A stretch of DNA of 35,247 nucleotides from a virus. The translations under genes and the position numbers were made by a program. Positions 8,470 to 16,008 of this stretch are shown here, piece by piece (the first letter of the stretch is position 1; every line of letters begins with the position of its first letter). Under the pieces are notes generated by a model. It had not been told where the DNA came from. It ran no database searches and worked only from the letters and a program-made list of their open reading frames with translations. The stretch is taken from the IMG/VR virus record IMGVR_UViG_3300046785_000085, positions 1 to 35,247 of that record. The stretch is one strand, 5' to 3'.

Positions 8470-9467
8470 TCGTGATACCTCCAACATTTTCCTACACAAT
8501 ATCCTTGTGTAATTAGAGTTTCACAACCTGCTGCATGATAACCCTTAGATACAATTCCACTAACATATTTCTTAGTCTTATTGTAATCCCAATCTAACCA
8601 TACTTCGGGATGACCTGCTATTGTTGCCAACTCTGTCATAATCAATTCGGTTACTTCCTTTTGTTGTTCTAAAGAAACTTTTCTTTCACCTAATGTAAGT
8701 AAATCTCTATACCATTGAACTAAGTAAACTCTAGCATAATGACTAGGGTTCTCGACCATAATCGCATTATGTAAACAGGGTATGATTGGTAATGTACCAA
8801 TAGGTTTTGGTATCTCTATTTCAATATCTGCTAGATGAATTGGTTTAACAGTAGGGAATACGATTCTCTCAGTACCCGTAGTTATCATAGGATTTCTTTG
8901 TTTAGCCATAACTAATATATCATACATAGAAACTCCATCCAATGAAGCAAAATCTAAAGGTGAACAATAGTAGTGATTACCTTCTTTACCACTGCTTAAA
9001 TTCAAAGTGTTAGGTACTCTTCTTAACCTATTAGTCTGAATACCCGTTCTATCAAGAGTAGGATGGTCTTTAGCCAATTCGGTATAATATTGTTGAATGC
9101 ATCTGATATCATTAACTCGCTCCCCATGTGCAATTATATGAAAACCTTTTCCACTAAAATAAGCATTGAACATTATATTTAATGACAATAGTTTCTTTCC
9201 AACACTCATAAAATCTCTATGTGCATTTTCTAAAGGCTCTCCGTGTGCATCAAAATCAAGAAACATCCTGTCAAGAACAACCGAAGAATCTATTTTGGTA
9301 TTATCATTGACAACTTCAAAATCATAAACTGTTGTATAACAATTCATTCTTCCATTGTAAATATTAACCCAATCAATAAATTCTTTCTTATTCTTCACTA
9401 TCTTTCTTTTCATCTGCGGTGCGTTCTTTAAGTGGCTTCCCGCCCAAACTTCCCTCGGAAACATCAT
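8466..9467 (-). CDS. Archaeo-eukaryotic primase: PriS-like catalytic domain fused to a PriL-like Fe-S domain
   Basis: A 333-residue protein. The catalytic part has motif I FLDFDAHG (Asp71, Asp73), motif II FSGKGFHII (residues 104-112) and an Asp at 139 before RLRRVPNTLN. This is the AEP signature for primer synthesis. The C-terminal third has IPCLHNAI (Cys231), then a Trp/Tyr-rich segment, then Cys315, Cys324 and Cys328 in GCETLITQGYCVGKC. That order resembles the four cysteines of the PriL C-terminal 4Fe-4S domain. The protein thus appears to join small- and large-subunit functions in one chain. The long start at 9467 keeps FPREVW, which resembles the conserved R-E-F of PriS N-termini. It overlaps the upstream gene by 80 bases. 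A later Met (9413) has no clear ribosome site. Confidence 0.85.
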   Translation of the reverse strand: MMFPREVWAGSHLKNAPQMKRKIVKNKKEFIDWVNIYNGRMNCYTTVYDFEVVNDNTKIDSSVVLDRMFLDFDAHGEPLENAHRDFMSVGKKLLSLNIMFNAYFSGKGFHIIAHGERVNDIRCIQQYYTELAKDHPTLDRTGIQTNRLRRVPNTLNLSSGKEGNHYYCSPLDFASLDGVSMYDILVMAKQRNPMITTGTERIVFPTVKPIHLADIEIEIPKPIGTLPIIPCLHNAIMVENPSHYARVYLVQWYRDLLTLGERKVSLEQQKEVTELIMTELATIAGHPEVWLDWDYNKTKKYVSGIVSKGYHAAGCETLITQGYCVGKCWRYHE

Positions 9468-9786
9468 TGTTTTCTTCCTCCTTATTTTTATTATTACTAA
9501 AGTTTACATTAGCACTTAGTAGTTTTTCTTTTAATATACTTGTCATTTCTATTTGAATCTGTTCGATGACAAGTGTTTGAAACAGTTTACCAAATGAATC
9601 ATTCATAAAATCTTCAAAATTAATTGGGTCGGGAACAGGAATGTTCCATACTAATTCCAACATTTCTTTAGAACTTAAGTCGTGGTATATTTCATCTGAA
9701 AAACTTTTTACTAACTTAGTAGTATTAGTTAAATCTGCAAACGTCCATTCTCTAGAATTTAATATTTTTTCAACTTTATCTTTCAT
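9388..9786 (-). CDS. Acidic protein of unknown function next to the primase
   Basis: 132 residues, helical, with hydrophobic patches in the first 90 (LVWNIPVPDPINFEDFMND) and a disordered Asn/Glu/Lys tail. Its last 80 bases also encode the start of the primase in another frame, so the low-complexity tail may be shaped by the overlap. The start overlaps the preceding stop by 4 bases (ATGA). I do not recognise a family. Position suggests a primase partner, but nothing in the sequence shows it. Confidence 0.65.
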   Translation of the reverse strand: MKDKVEKILNSREWTFADLTNTTKLVKSFSDEIYHDLSSKEMLELVWNIPVPDPINFEDFMNDSFGKLFQTLVIEQIQIEMTSILKEKLLSANVNFSNNKNKEEENNDVSEGSLGGKPLKERTADEKKDSEE

Positions 9787-10127
9787 TTTAACACCGCCTT
9801 CATTCTTTCGTATTCTTTCCTAAAGTTCTCATGCGTATCTTGAATATCCACCGTTCCATTGTAAAATGTTCCATCAGGGTCAAAATCTGTTAAATGTTCC
9901 CCGACAAAATACCATTCGTCAAATAGTTTTGCTAACTCTTTATCTTCTTGAAAGAACTTACAATAACTAATACAACCTTCATATCCACCCCAATAGTGTT
10001 TATTCATGTGTTCACAAATATCAATCATACTACTTGCACTTACACTTTCATTTATTACTGCATCTATCATTTGGCGGTGAGTTAAATAACCCAACATATA
10101 TACTACTTCATTTTTATTCATTTTCAT
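9783..10127 (-). CDS. Unknown soluble protein, 114 residues
   Basis: Begins MKMNKNEVVYMLGYLTHRQM and contains an aromatic, Cys-containing centre (HYWGGYEGCISYCKFF) and an acidic C-terminal half. It has no membrane helix or recognised motif. GAGAGAGG precedes the ATG, which overlaps the stop of the 19-residue micro-ORF (ATGA). The three cysteines and the histidines could bind a metal, but there is no clean CxxC pair. Confidence 0.65.
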   Translation of the reverse strand: MKMNKNEVVYMLGYLTHRQMIDAVINESVSASSMIDICEHMNKHYWGGYEGCISYCKFFQEDKELAKLFDEWYFVGEHLTDFDPDGTFYNGTVDIQDTHENFRKEYERMKAVLK

Positions 10128-10183
10128 TTTTTATTCCTCTCTCTATATTCTTTTTTTCTTCTAAAGTATTCTTTCCATTTCAT
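10124..10183 (-). CDS. 19-residue basic micro-ORF
   Basis: Reads MKWKEYFRRKKEYRERNKK: 11 of 19 residues are Lys or Arg. The AAGAGGTGG Shine-Dalgarno lies just upstream. Both ends overlap neighbouring genes as ATGA. It could be a nucleic-acid-binding peptide, or only a device to keep ribosomes moving along the operon. Confidence 0.4.
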   Translation of the reverse strand: MKWKEYFRRKKEYRERNKK

Positions 10184-10257
10184 TTTTTCCACCTCTTAAA
10201 TATAGTAGATACTTTACCTATAAAATATATTATTTTTAAAGACCAACTATTTTTCAT
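10180..10257 (-). CDS. 25-residue amphipathic micro-ORF
   Basis: Reads MKNSWSLKIIYFIGKVSTIF and ends KRWKK: a hydrophobic face followed by a basic tail. The ATG overlaps the previous stop (TAATG) and GGAGGAAG lies 4-10 bases upstream. The next micro-ORF follows with an ATGA overlap. The sequence has the look of a membrane-active or coupling peptide. Function unknown. Confidence 0.4.
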   Translation of the reverse strand: MKNSWSLKIIYFIGKVSTIFKRWKK

Positions 10258-10448
10258 TACTCTTCCTCCAACAATATCAATTTCTGTAAATAAATTGCTA
10301 GGTCTAAAGCCTCTTCCTGAGCATGAATTAACCATGCTTTTTTTGTCAAATCAACTCTTTCCATTGTGGTATTATACTTACGTTCTCCAATTTCTGCTCT
10401 TGCTTCTATTTTTTTAATTACTATATCTTCTATTTCACTCATTTTCAT
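10257..10448 (-). CDS. MazG-like / NTP-pyrophosphohydrolase fragment-like protein
   Basis: A small all-helical protein of about 63 residues. The segment RAEIGERKYNTTMERVDLTK is followed by AQEEALDLAIYLQKL. The E-E-x-x-D-x-x-x-Y-L pattern is that of the metal-binding helix of MazG-like/DUF5664-type proteins carried by many phages. The family hydrolyses non-canonical or excess NTPs as dimers, and this copy is short and may have only part of the site. The start is uncertain: ATG at 10448 or 10442, both overlapping the upstream gene. Confidence 0.55.
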   Translation of the reverse strand: MKMSEIEDIVIKKIEARAEIGERKYNTTMERVDLTKKAWLIHAQEEALDLAIYLQKLILLEEE

Positions 10449-10707
10449 CAAACTCTTTTACTACTACTACTGCTCTATTTCTTTCCATTTGGTATATAGT
10501 CCACATTCCTATTTCCATGTTATTCATATTTTGTTTATAGTGTTCGTCATTACAATCACCACACCAACTATCGTCTTCTTTAGGTGCTAATCTAGGATGG
10601 TTGTAATTTCTGTTTCCACAATTTTCGCAACGTGTGTAGGGGTCTTTATCATTAACTACTAATGCTAAAATTCTGATTCCATTATGATTAATCCATTTAA
10701 CTTTCAT
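10435..10707 (-). CDS. Zinc-finger protein, 90 residues
   Basis: One Cys pair is CENCG (about residue 27) and the second is CGDC (about residue 49), separated by a His/Pro-rich loop, as in a treble-clef or ribbon finger. Beta strands flank it (IRILALVV and RAVVVVKEF). The start overlaps the thioredoxin-like gene by 11 bases, with a GGGGG-containing ribosome site upstream. Partner or nucleic-acid target unknown. Confidence 0.65.
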   Translation of the reverse strand: MKVKWINHNGIRILALVVNDKDPYTRCENCGNRNYNHPRLAPKEDDSWCGDCNDEHYKQNMNNMEIGMWTIYQMERNRAVVVVKEFDENE

Positions 10708-10927
10708 TAATTTGATTCCCCCTTTTAGATAAATATTGTTTTATTGTTGAAACATTTGCTATAAACTCTTGACCTACTTGCATTGTCGGTACAGATTTAA
10801 TCTCAAATGGGGCTACGTCTTTTTCTATATCCTTGTAAACTACAAAGGGAAAATGTACATCAGTCCAAGCCTTAAGTCCTTTACATGGCATACACCATGT
10901 TGCAGACCAAATAATAATCTCAACCAT
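10697..10927 (-). CDS. Thioredoxin/glutaredoxin-like protein
   Basis: A 76-residue protein. The redox site is WSATWCMPCKGLKAW (Cys12, Cys15) and the cis-proline segment is KSVPTMQVG, the two hallmarks of the thioredoxin fold. The length is that of a mini-thioredoxin or glutaredoxin. The start is ATG 10927, whose TAATG overlaps the nuclease stop; the in-frame GTG at 10936 is less likely. Phage relatives often feed electrons to ribonucleotide reductase, but no such enzyme is in the window. It may instead act on disulfides in viral or host proteins. Confidence 0.85.
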   Translation of the reverse strand: MVEIIIWSATWCMPCKGLKAWTDVHFPFVVYKDIEKDVAPFEIKSVPTMQVGQEFIANVSTIKQYLSKRGNQINES

Positions 10928-11823
10928 TAAAGCCACCCCTCATCTGCTCCGCCATCACAAATATCTAAGAAACTACAATAAGAACAGGTTCTAGCATTAT
11001 ATTTTGTCGGGAAAGATTTGTCTTCATATGCCTTTAGTAATTTTACTATGCTACGCATAACCGCTTTGTGGCTAGATTTCTTTTGTTCTTCCACATATAT
11101 ATGATTTGAAGCAGGGAATCTCCAACCCCAATGTGTTATTTGTTTTTCACGATTAAGACCGATTGCTTCTAACTGTTCGATAGGACAATTATCAAATAAT
11201 AATTTATAATAAGCCATTTCCTTTCTCATCGGAGTTTTCTTATATTCTTTCCATTGACCTGTCTTTAATTCCATAGGGATATAACCATTTTTATCAACAA
11301 ACATTCTATCTATTATTCCTTGAAGATGAATAACATAATCTCTCTTCAATGGGAATTTTGGATAATTTGCTCTGTTAATTATAATCTGAGCATCTAAAGT
11401 AATTTCATTAATGACAGGTAAGAACTCTTCTAATGTATTGTCTTCTTTAGCAACCATAAAACGTTGTGCTTCATTAATAGATAATGTCTCGTACATTTCA
11501 GACATATTATCAATAGGAAATAAACTAAACATATATTCTGTTACTTCTGCCATATCCATAGTTTCAGCCTTTTTAATATCAAAAACATTGTAGAAATCTT
11601 CTAAAGCATTGTGAACTAATGTTCCGTTGTGCATTGCTTCGGAGGTATCTTGAGGTTTTCTTTCTATATAACCAAACTCGTATTTCTTAGGACACCAATC
11701 AAACTGACCCAATGAAGATTTCGTTATCTTTAAGATTGGTTTATCAGTATCTTCTTCTTTCCACTTTGCATTCCATTGATAGGTAAAATCCCTATCAAAA
11801 CCTTCCATCTTCTGTATCTTCAT
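10927..11823 (-). CDS. PD-(D/E)XK nuclease with Fe-S cluster (Cas4 / AddB / RecB-like)
   Basis: A 298-residue protein. In order: SSLGQFDWCPKKYEF with Cys44; GTLVHNALEDF with His71; GIIDRMF with Asp172; PMELKTG with Glu185 and Lys187; and a C-terminal triplet Cys280, Cys283, Cys289 (CSYCSFLDIC). One early and three late cysteines around a His-D-ExK core define the Cas4/AddB-type 4Fe-4S exonuclease family, which processes DNA ends. There is no CRISPR array or Cas1 nearby, so a DNA recombination or end-processing role is more likely than spacer acquisition. The start overlaps the upstream stop by 1 base. Confidence 0.88.
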   Translation of the reverse strand: MKIQKMEGFDRDFTYQWNAKWKEEDTDKPILKITKSSLGQFDWCPKKYEFGYIERKPQDTSEAMHNGTLVHNALEDFYNVFDIKKAETMDMAEVTEYMFSLFPIDNMSEMYETLSINEAQRFMVAKEDNTLEEFLPVINEITLDAQIIINRANYPKFPLKRDYVIHLQGIIDRMFVDKNGYIPMELKTGQWKEYKKTPMRKEMAYYKLLFDNCPIEQLEAIGLNREKQITHWGWRFPASNHIYVEEQKKSSHKAVMRSIVKLLKAYEDKSFPTKYNARTCSYCSFLDICDGGADEGWL

Positions 11824-12230
11824 TAAAAATCATTCTCCGTATCAAACTTAAACTTTAAATCAGTTATTAAACTATCTAAACATTCTTCACAATCACAATT
11901 CCTATCATGTTCAGACCATGTTGGTTTTGTATTAATTTCATCGTTTTTGAATGAAATAATTTCTTGTGGTGGTTTTTCTATAAGTTTTATTTCACCTTTA
12001 TTTACTGTTAATCCTATATATTCTTTTGAGTCAAAGAACATAGTTTCTTTTTTATTTTTATCCATTTTCATTTTTTTAACCTTCTTTTTATTTTTTCTTT
12101 TCAATAGTTTCTTAATTTTATTATAATCACTAACTATTTCTTTTTTGATAAATATACTCCAATTTATAATTTTTGCATATTTAATTTTCCATCTTTCTAA
12201 TCTTCTCTGCATAGACCAAGATAGTTTCAA
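11823..12230 (-). CDS. Basic-acidic two-part protein of unknown function
   Basis: If it starts at TTG 12230 (TTGA overlap with the polymerase stop, GGGGGAG upstream), it has 135 residues. The first 55 are very basic and Trp/Ile-rich, with a Lys/Arg run near residue 45. The rest is acidic and ends with a Cys cluster, HDRNCDCEECLDSL, a possible metal site. A second start at ATG 12071, with GAAGG upstream, would give only the acidic part. The frame is continuous, so both products may exist. I do not recognise a family. Confidence 0.5.
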   Translation of the reverse strand: MKLSWSMQRRLERWKIKYAKIINWSIFIKKEIVSDYNKIKKLLKRKNKKKVKKMKMDKNKKETMFFDSKEYIGLTVNKGEIKLIEKPPQEIISFKNDEINTKPTWSEHDRNCDCEECLDSLITDLKFKFDTENDF

Positions 12231-13153
12231 AACCACTCCCCCAAATTTTGATTCCTACTTCTAGTAATATTATCTATATTCCACCCCATTGCATTGTAGA
12301 TAGGTTCTGCTTTACTGACTACTTGATAAGCATAATGTAAATAGTCAGGAGTAAAGTTGTTTAATTCTGATTCATTCTTAACTGAAATCCAAGAAGGGGT
12401 AGTGTCTTCTTGAGTTAAGGGATGAATGTAAGTATTCGTACTATTTTTAATTTTAAGATAAAGGTAAGAATCGTCTATTGGAGTATTGCTAAAAGAGTTG
12501 TAATACAACACTCCTTCTATACCCGAACCAATTGTAGGTTTCTTATCTTGTAATGTTCTAAGATTGGGTTTGTTACAACACTTCCACTTATTACTAGAAA
12601 AATTACTACGATGTTCTTTAATATTCTCAGTTATTTCTGATAGTGAGAAAACCTTTCCCCATTTCATTTTTTTACAATCTCCCATACATTTTACCTTAAA
12701 CCTCTCTTCACGGTATCTTGTTCTATTGGTAAGCATAGATAATTCTATGTCTCCCGATAAAACTCTGTTAAATAACTCATGTAAGTAATTAGTAATAGTT
12801 TCTTCACTATCACCATCAACCCACATTCTCAGAACCTTTAGTTGAGTTTCTTTTGCTAATTTAGTTTGTGCAACTCTCTTAGCAGAAAAACCCGTAAGAA
12901 CAAACTCATCTTCTTCAAGATATTCTCCATCCTTCCAAGAAATTAAACCTGCATTTCTATTCTTGGTTGCACCTACACCTAAAGATTTGTAATATTTTTC
13001 AAACTCTAAAGTAACAGGATGTTCCTCTAAACCTAATAAATTAGGAAAAGATTTCCTAACATGGTCGTTGATTTCACTACAAACTTGCTTTGCTTTTTCT
13101 ATATCATCACACTGTACATAAATTGAATCTGTGTGTCCGTAAACTACTTTCAT
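12227..13153 (-). CDS. DNA polymerase B, C-terminal fragment (motif C, palm end and thumb)
   Basis: A 308-residue protein that starts almost at motif C: VYGHTDSIYV (residues 4-13). The usual motif is YGDTDS, so the first Asp is His here while the second (Asp9) is kept. A degenerate K-K-R-Y region follows (GATKNRNAGLISW), then a thumb-like part with a possible Cys cluster (KCMGDC ... KCC). The C-terminus NQNLGEWF fits the archaeal PCNA-binding motif (position 1 N instead of Q, then L-x-x-W-F), matching the clamp gene nearby. It needs the N-terminal fragment (13515-15215) to make an enzyme. The start overlaps the inserted gene's stop by 4 bases (ATGA). Confidence 0.9.
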   Translation of the reverse strand: MKVVYGHTDSIYVQCDDIEKAKQVCSEINDHVRKSFPNLLGLEEHPVTLEFEKYYKSLGVGATKNRNAGLISWKDGEYLEEDEFVLTGFSAKRVAQTKLAKETQLKVLRMWVDGDSEETITNYLHELFNRVLSGDIELSMLTNRTRYREERFKVKCMGDCKKMKWGKVFSLSEITENIKEHRSNFSSNKWKCCNKPNLRTLQDKKPTIGSGIEGVLYYNSFSNTPIDDSYLYLKIKNSTNTYIHPLTQEDTTPSWISVKNESELNNFTPDYLHYAYQVVSKAEPIYNAMGWNIDNITRSRNQNLGEWF

Positions 13154-13515
13154 TTATCTAACACCATCCTATACAAATATTTAGTTTCTTTATTAGAAGA
13201 CGATTCGGGTATCAATAAATCTTTTCTATCTAAATTATGATAAGCCATAATCCTACTAACAATATAATATACATTTTTTCTTGGAGAAGGTAAACCAAAA
13301 TGTCTACCTTTCCATTTAGTGTTAGCATACCAATCGCCTTTTTCATATATGTCTATTGTTAACCCATCTTGAACGATTACATCAACTCTATCTTGTGTTT
13401 GGTTGTTCATTCTATACCACATTCCGCTAGGTTTTATTACAACCTTTTTCTGAACACCGTCAATTGTTTTTACTAATGTTACATCGTGATTGGTTAAATT
13501 AACTAATTCCGTCAT
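13150..13515 (-). CDS. Small 'LTxHDV' family protein inserted between the two polymerase genes
   Basis: A 121-residue protein. It begins MTELVNLTNHDVTLV, then VVIKPSGMWYR, and ends with YYIVSRIMAYHNLDRKDLLI and a short strand. This matches a small-protein pattern I know from phages and actinobacteria (N-L-T-P-H-x-V at the start, 'P.SG..aR', then '~~yiVS..va......R.DLl.P'). It has no intein or homing-endonuclease motif. Both ends overlap the polymerase fragments (TAATG and ATGA), so all three are co-translated. Function unknown. Confidence 0.65.
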   Translation of the reverse strand: MTELVNLTNHDVTLVKTIDGVQKKVVIKPSGMWYRMNNQTQDRVDVIVQDGLTIDIYEKGDWYANTKWKGRHFGLPSPRKNVYYIVSRIMAYHNLDRKDLLIPESSSNKETKYLYRMVLDK

Positions 13516-15215
13516 TATAATTCCCTCGCTTTAAATGCGGCTAATCTAATAGCCTCTCTAGCACTAGCAGTAATACTAGCGGCTAGGTCTATATCAGCCC
13601 AACCAAATCCTTGATAGGCTGTAATACCGTAAAATGAAGCCATCAATCTCTTGACCGCCATTTGATTATTGTTCCATTTAATCTTATCATCTTTGGTTGT
13701 TGCTTCTTTCATATTCTTTTTGTATTCGTTTCTTAATGCCTTAAGTTCAATAAGAGACTTAGGTAATAGTCCTAATTTATCAGTATTGTAATACAACATC
13801 TTCTCTTCCTTCACTTTACTAAAATCTCTAGGTATTGCTAAGTTAACTGCAAACTCTGTTGGAACTTCTGATTTAGATTCCCATGAAATGTTTCGTGAAA
13901 TAATCATTGATGGATATAGACCCGCAAAATCAAATGCTGCTACATTGTCATATCTGCCATTAGTGCCTTCTGTTAATGGGTTGTAAATCATTGCTCCATC
14001 ATAATTAACCTTCTCACCTTTCTTACCTGTTGGTGCTTTCCAACTAGCATTACGCATGAAATATATTCCACCCATGTTACTTGCATAGAAGCAAGCATCG
14101 AAAGGAGCGATTAGTAATTTCTGTAATGCTAAAACTGAATCAATACAATGGTTTTCATCATCTATTCTTTTTATTAACTCAACATCCTTTATTGCATATT
14201 CTAAATATGTTTCAGTATCTTCTAACCAACCTCTAGCAAAGAACTCATTTTTGTCGGGGAACTTTTCGCTGACTAATTTTTTATCTCCTAAAATAGTTTC
14301 AGAAATATAATCTAAGGCCATAGAAGGTAATGTTCCTCTTTGTGAATCGTTCCATTGCCTTTCAAAAACTAAATCTAATGCTACTGTAATCATACCTTTA
14401 ATTGGCTGAGTTATAGGAGAAGAACCGTTTACTTGTTTGGGGTATATCTTAACTTTATTATCTTTCCAAGAAACTCCTCTAACTTCATTAAAGGGAGATA
14501 ACATTCGTGAATCAATATTATATACACTATTTCTCTCTATTAGTTTAGGTAAGTCGAATTTCCATCCGAACCATGAGATTAACATATCAGGTCTCTTCTG
14601 AATAAAATATGTTAAGAAGTTGTCAAGCATAGATTCTTCTGACTTGAATATTTTTAAGTTATAATTTTTTCTTAATTTGTAAAGGAACTCCATACTAAGT
14701 TTCTGTTCTAAGTTAGGAAACCAAGCGAATACACTATACTCATCATCATAACTATCGTATATTACTATACAAGTAATCTTGCCATCATGTTCTCCGCCTT
14801 GCATCCATTCCATATCCCAAAAACACTTACGCATTTTATAATCGGGGATAGAATTTAACTCATCAACAGCATACCGATAATGATGTGGTATGTCTGCTTC
14901 ATAAGTATCAACTCCTAACTCTTCTAACTTTTCTCTAATCTGATATCTAAGACTAGGAGATTTAGTACCCCAAGAAACCTTCACCAAAGATTCACCTTCG
15001 AGAGATACCCAATCTCCTAATTCGTAAGTCAAGTCCACTTGAAACTTACCTCTTGTATTGTTATCTTTAACTAACAAATTAGTGTGTCTAGTTGAGGTAG
15101 ACTTAATGAAAAAATAATGTTTGTAGTCTTTCAAAGAAACAGTTTCTTGTAGTCTGTTGTTGTTTTCATCTCTCCAAACTAAACCAATGCCATTTTTAAT
15201 TTCATTAATTATCAT
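13515..15215 (-). CDS. DNA polymerase B, N-terminal fragment (exonuclease, palm motifs A and B)
   Basis: A 566-residue protein. The 3'-5' exonuclease is complete: Exo I FWDMEWM (Asp134, Glu136), Exo II SWFGWKFDLP (Asp221), Exo III YLEYAIKDVE (Tyr340, Asp344). Motif A is FDFAGLYPSMI (Asp429). Motif B is VKRLMASFYG (Lys522), with Ala where most family members have Asn. The protein stops 36 residues after motif B, just before motif C. The missing part is encoded at 12227-13153. GGAG precedes the ATG. Together the fragments give about 874 residues, normal for an archaeal PolB. It is the replicative polymerase of the virus. Confidence 0.93.
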   Translation of the reverse strand: MIINEIKNGIGLVWRDENNNRLQETVSLKDYKHYFFIKSTSTRHTNLLVKDNNTRGKFQVDLTYELGDWVSLEGESLVKVSWGTKSPSLRYQIREKLEELGVDTYEADIPHHYRYAVDELNSIPDYKMRKCFWDMEWMQGGEHDGKITCIVIYDSYDDEYSVFAWFPNLEQKLSMEFLYKLRKNYNLKIFKSEESMLDNFLTYFIQKRPDMLISWFGWKFDLPKLIERNSVYNIDSRMLSPFNEVRGVSWKDNKVKIYPKQVNGSSPITQPIKGMITVALDLVFERQWNDSQRGTLPSMALDYISETILGDKKLVSEKFPDKNEFFARGWLEDTETYLEYAIKDVELIKRIDDENHCIDSVLALQKLLIAPFDACFYASNMGGIYFMRNASWKAPTGKKGEKVNYDGAMIYNPLTEGTNGRYDNVAAFDFAGLYPSMIISRNISWESKSEVPTEFAVNLAIPRDFSKVKEEKMLYYNTDKLGLLPKSLIELKALRNEYKKNMKEATTKDDKIKWNNNQMAVKRLMASFYGITAYQGFGWADIDLAASITASAREAIRLAAFKAREL

Positions 15216-15219
15216 ACTC

Positions 15220-15993
15220 TTAACTCCTATCCATGTAAGGTGCTTTCAATAATATTCTATTAGGCGACACAAATAAAACAGGAGAGTCGTCTTTCAAATA
15301 AATATTAATTGCCGTTAAGTCAAAAAATCCGTGAAAGAAACCTGTAAACTCTACGGTTGATGGTTCACCATCTCTAGTTAATGTTATTACCGTAGTCTCA
15401 TATTTATCTAAATCTGTTTTAATAGATGACATTTTTAATATATTGTTATTATAATCAAACTTATATCTAGCGGTATTGATTACATCACAGCCCTTTGTAG
15501 CGGCTGTTAAGACATCACTTAGAACGTGCAGTTTAGTTTCAAAGGTAGTTCTTCTAAACGTAGGGAATGTTACATTAACATCTCTTACTGTCTTTTCAAA
15601 CTCAATTAACATATCAATCATAGGCTGATGGCTATGTTCAACTACTAATGGTAAAGTAGCATTTGATGACTCATTACTAATGTACAAGAAATCATTTGCT
15701 TCAATTGTAACCACCCCTGTAAATCCCTTTAAGTATTTAACAGTCTTCTTGATATCAACTACGGCTGAACCACTTTCAGTATCGGCATGAGTAGACTCTT
15801 CTAAGTCTTGCTTCAACCCACAAATGGTAGTATTGTCGGCATTCCATATTTGTATTGTGTTTTCACTAACAGTTAAATATGCGTTTGCTGATAACATACC
15901 GTTTTTAGATTCTCCACTGTCGAAGTATTTTCCCTTTAATGCTACACTTTCTATTAATTTACTCAGTTCCTTTGCTTCTATTATTATTTTCAT
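15220..15993 (-). CDS. PCNA-like sliding clamp
   Basis: A 257-residue protein of two similar beta-rich halves. The start (MKIIIEAKELSKLIESVAL) and the mid-protein helix segment (FETKLHVLSDVLTAATKG) match the repeated helix of PCNA domains, as does the strand ending in SPVLFVSPNRILLKAPY. Length and position are typical: directly upstream of PolB, with RFC further along. It forms a ring that tethers the polymerase. Two other products here end in PIP-like motifs that could bind it. GGAGAT supports the ATG. Sequence similarity to cellular PCNA is weak by eye, so the call also rests on context. Confidence 0.8.
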   Translation of the reverse strand: MKIIIEAKELSKLIESVALKGKYFDSGESKNGMLSANAYLTVSENTIQIWNADNTTICGLKQDLEESTHADTESGSAVVDIKKTVKYLKGFTGVVTIEANDFLYISNESSNATLPLVVEHSHQPMIDMLIEFEKTVRDVNVTFPTFRRTTFETKLHVLSDVLTAATKGCDVINTARYKFDYNNNILKMSSIKTDLDKYETTVITLTRDGEPSTVEFTGFFHGFFDLTAINIYLKDDSPVLFVSPNRILLKAPYMDRS

Positions 15994-16008
15994 TGTTATT
16001 TATCTCCA

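Noticed and set aside
10927-11823. Cas4-like nuclease as evidence for a CRISPR system
   Set aside because: No repeat-spacer array and no other cas-like gene is visible. The same fold occurs in many viral recombination nucleases.
13150-13515. Gene between the polymerase fragments as an intein or homing endonuclease
   Set aside because: It has its own start and stop, no splice residues at either junction, and its sequence fits a small non-endonuclease phage family.
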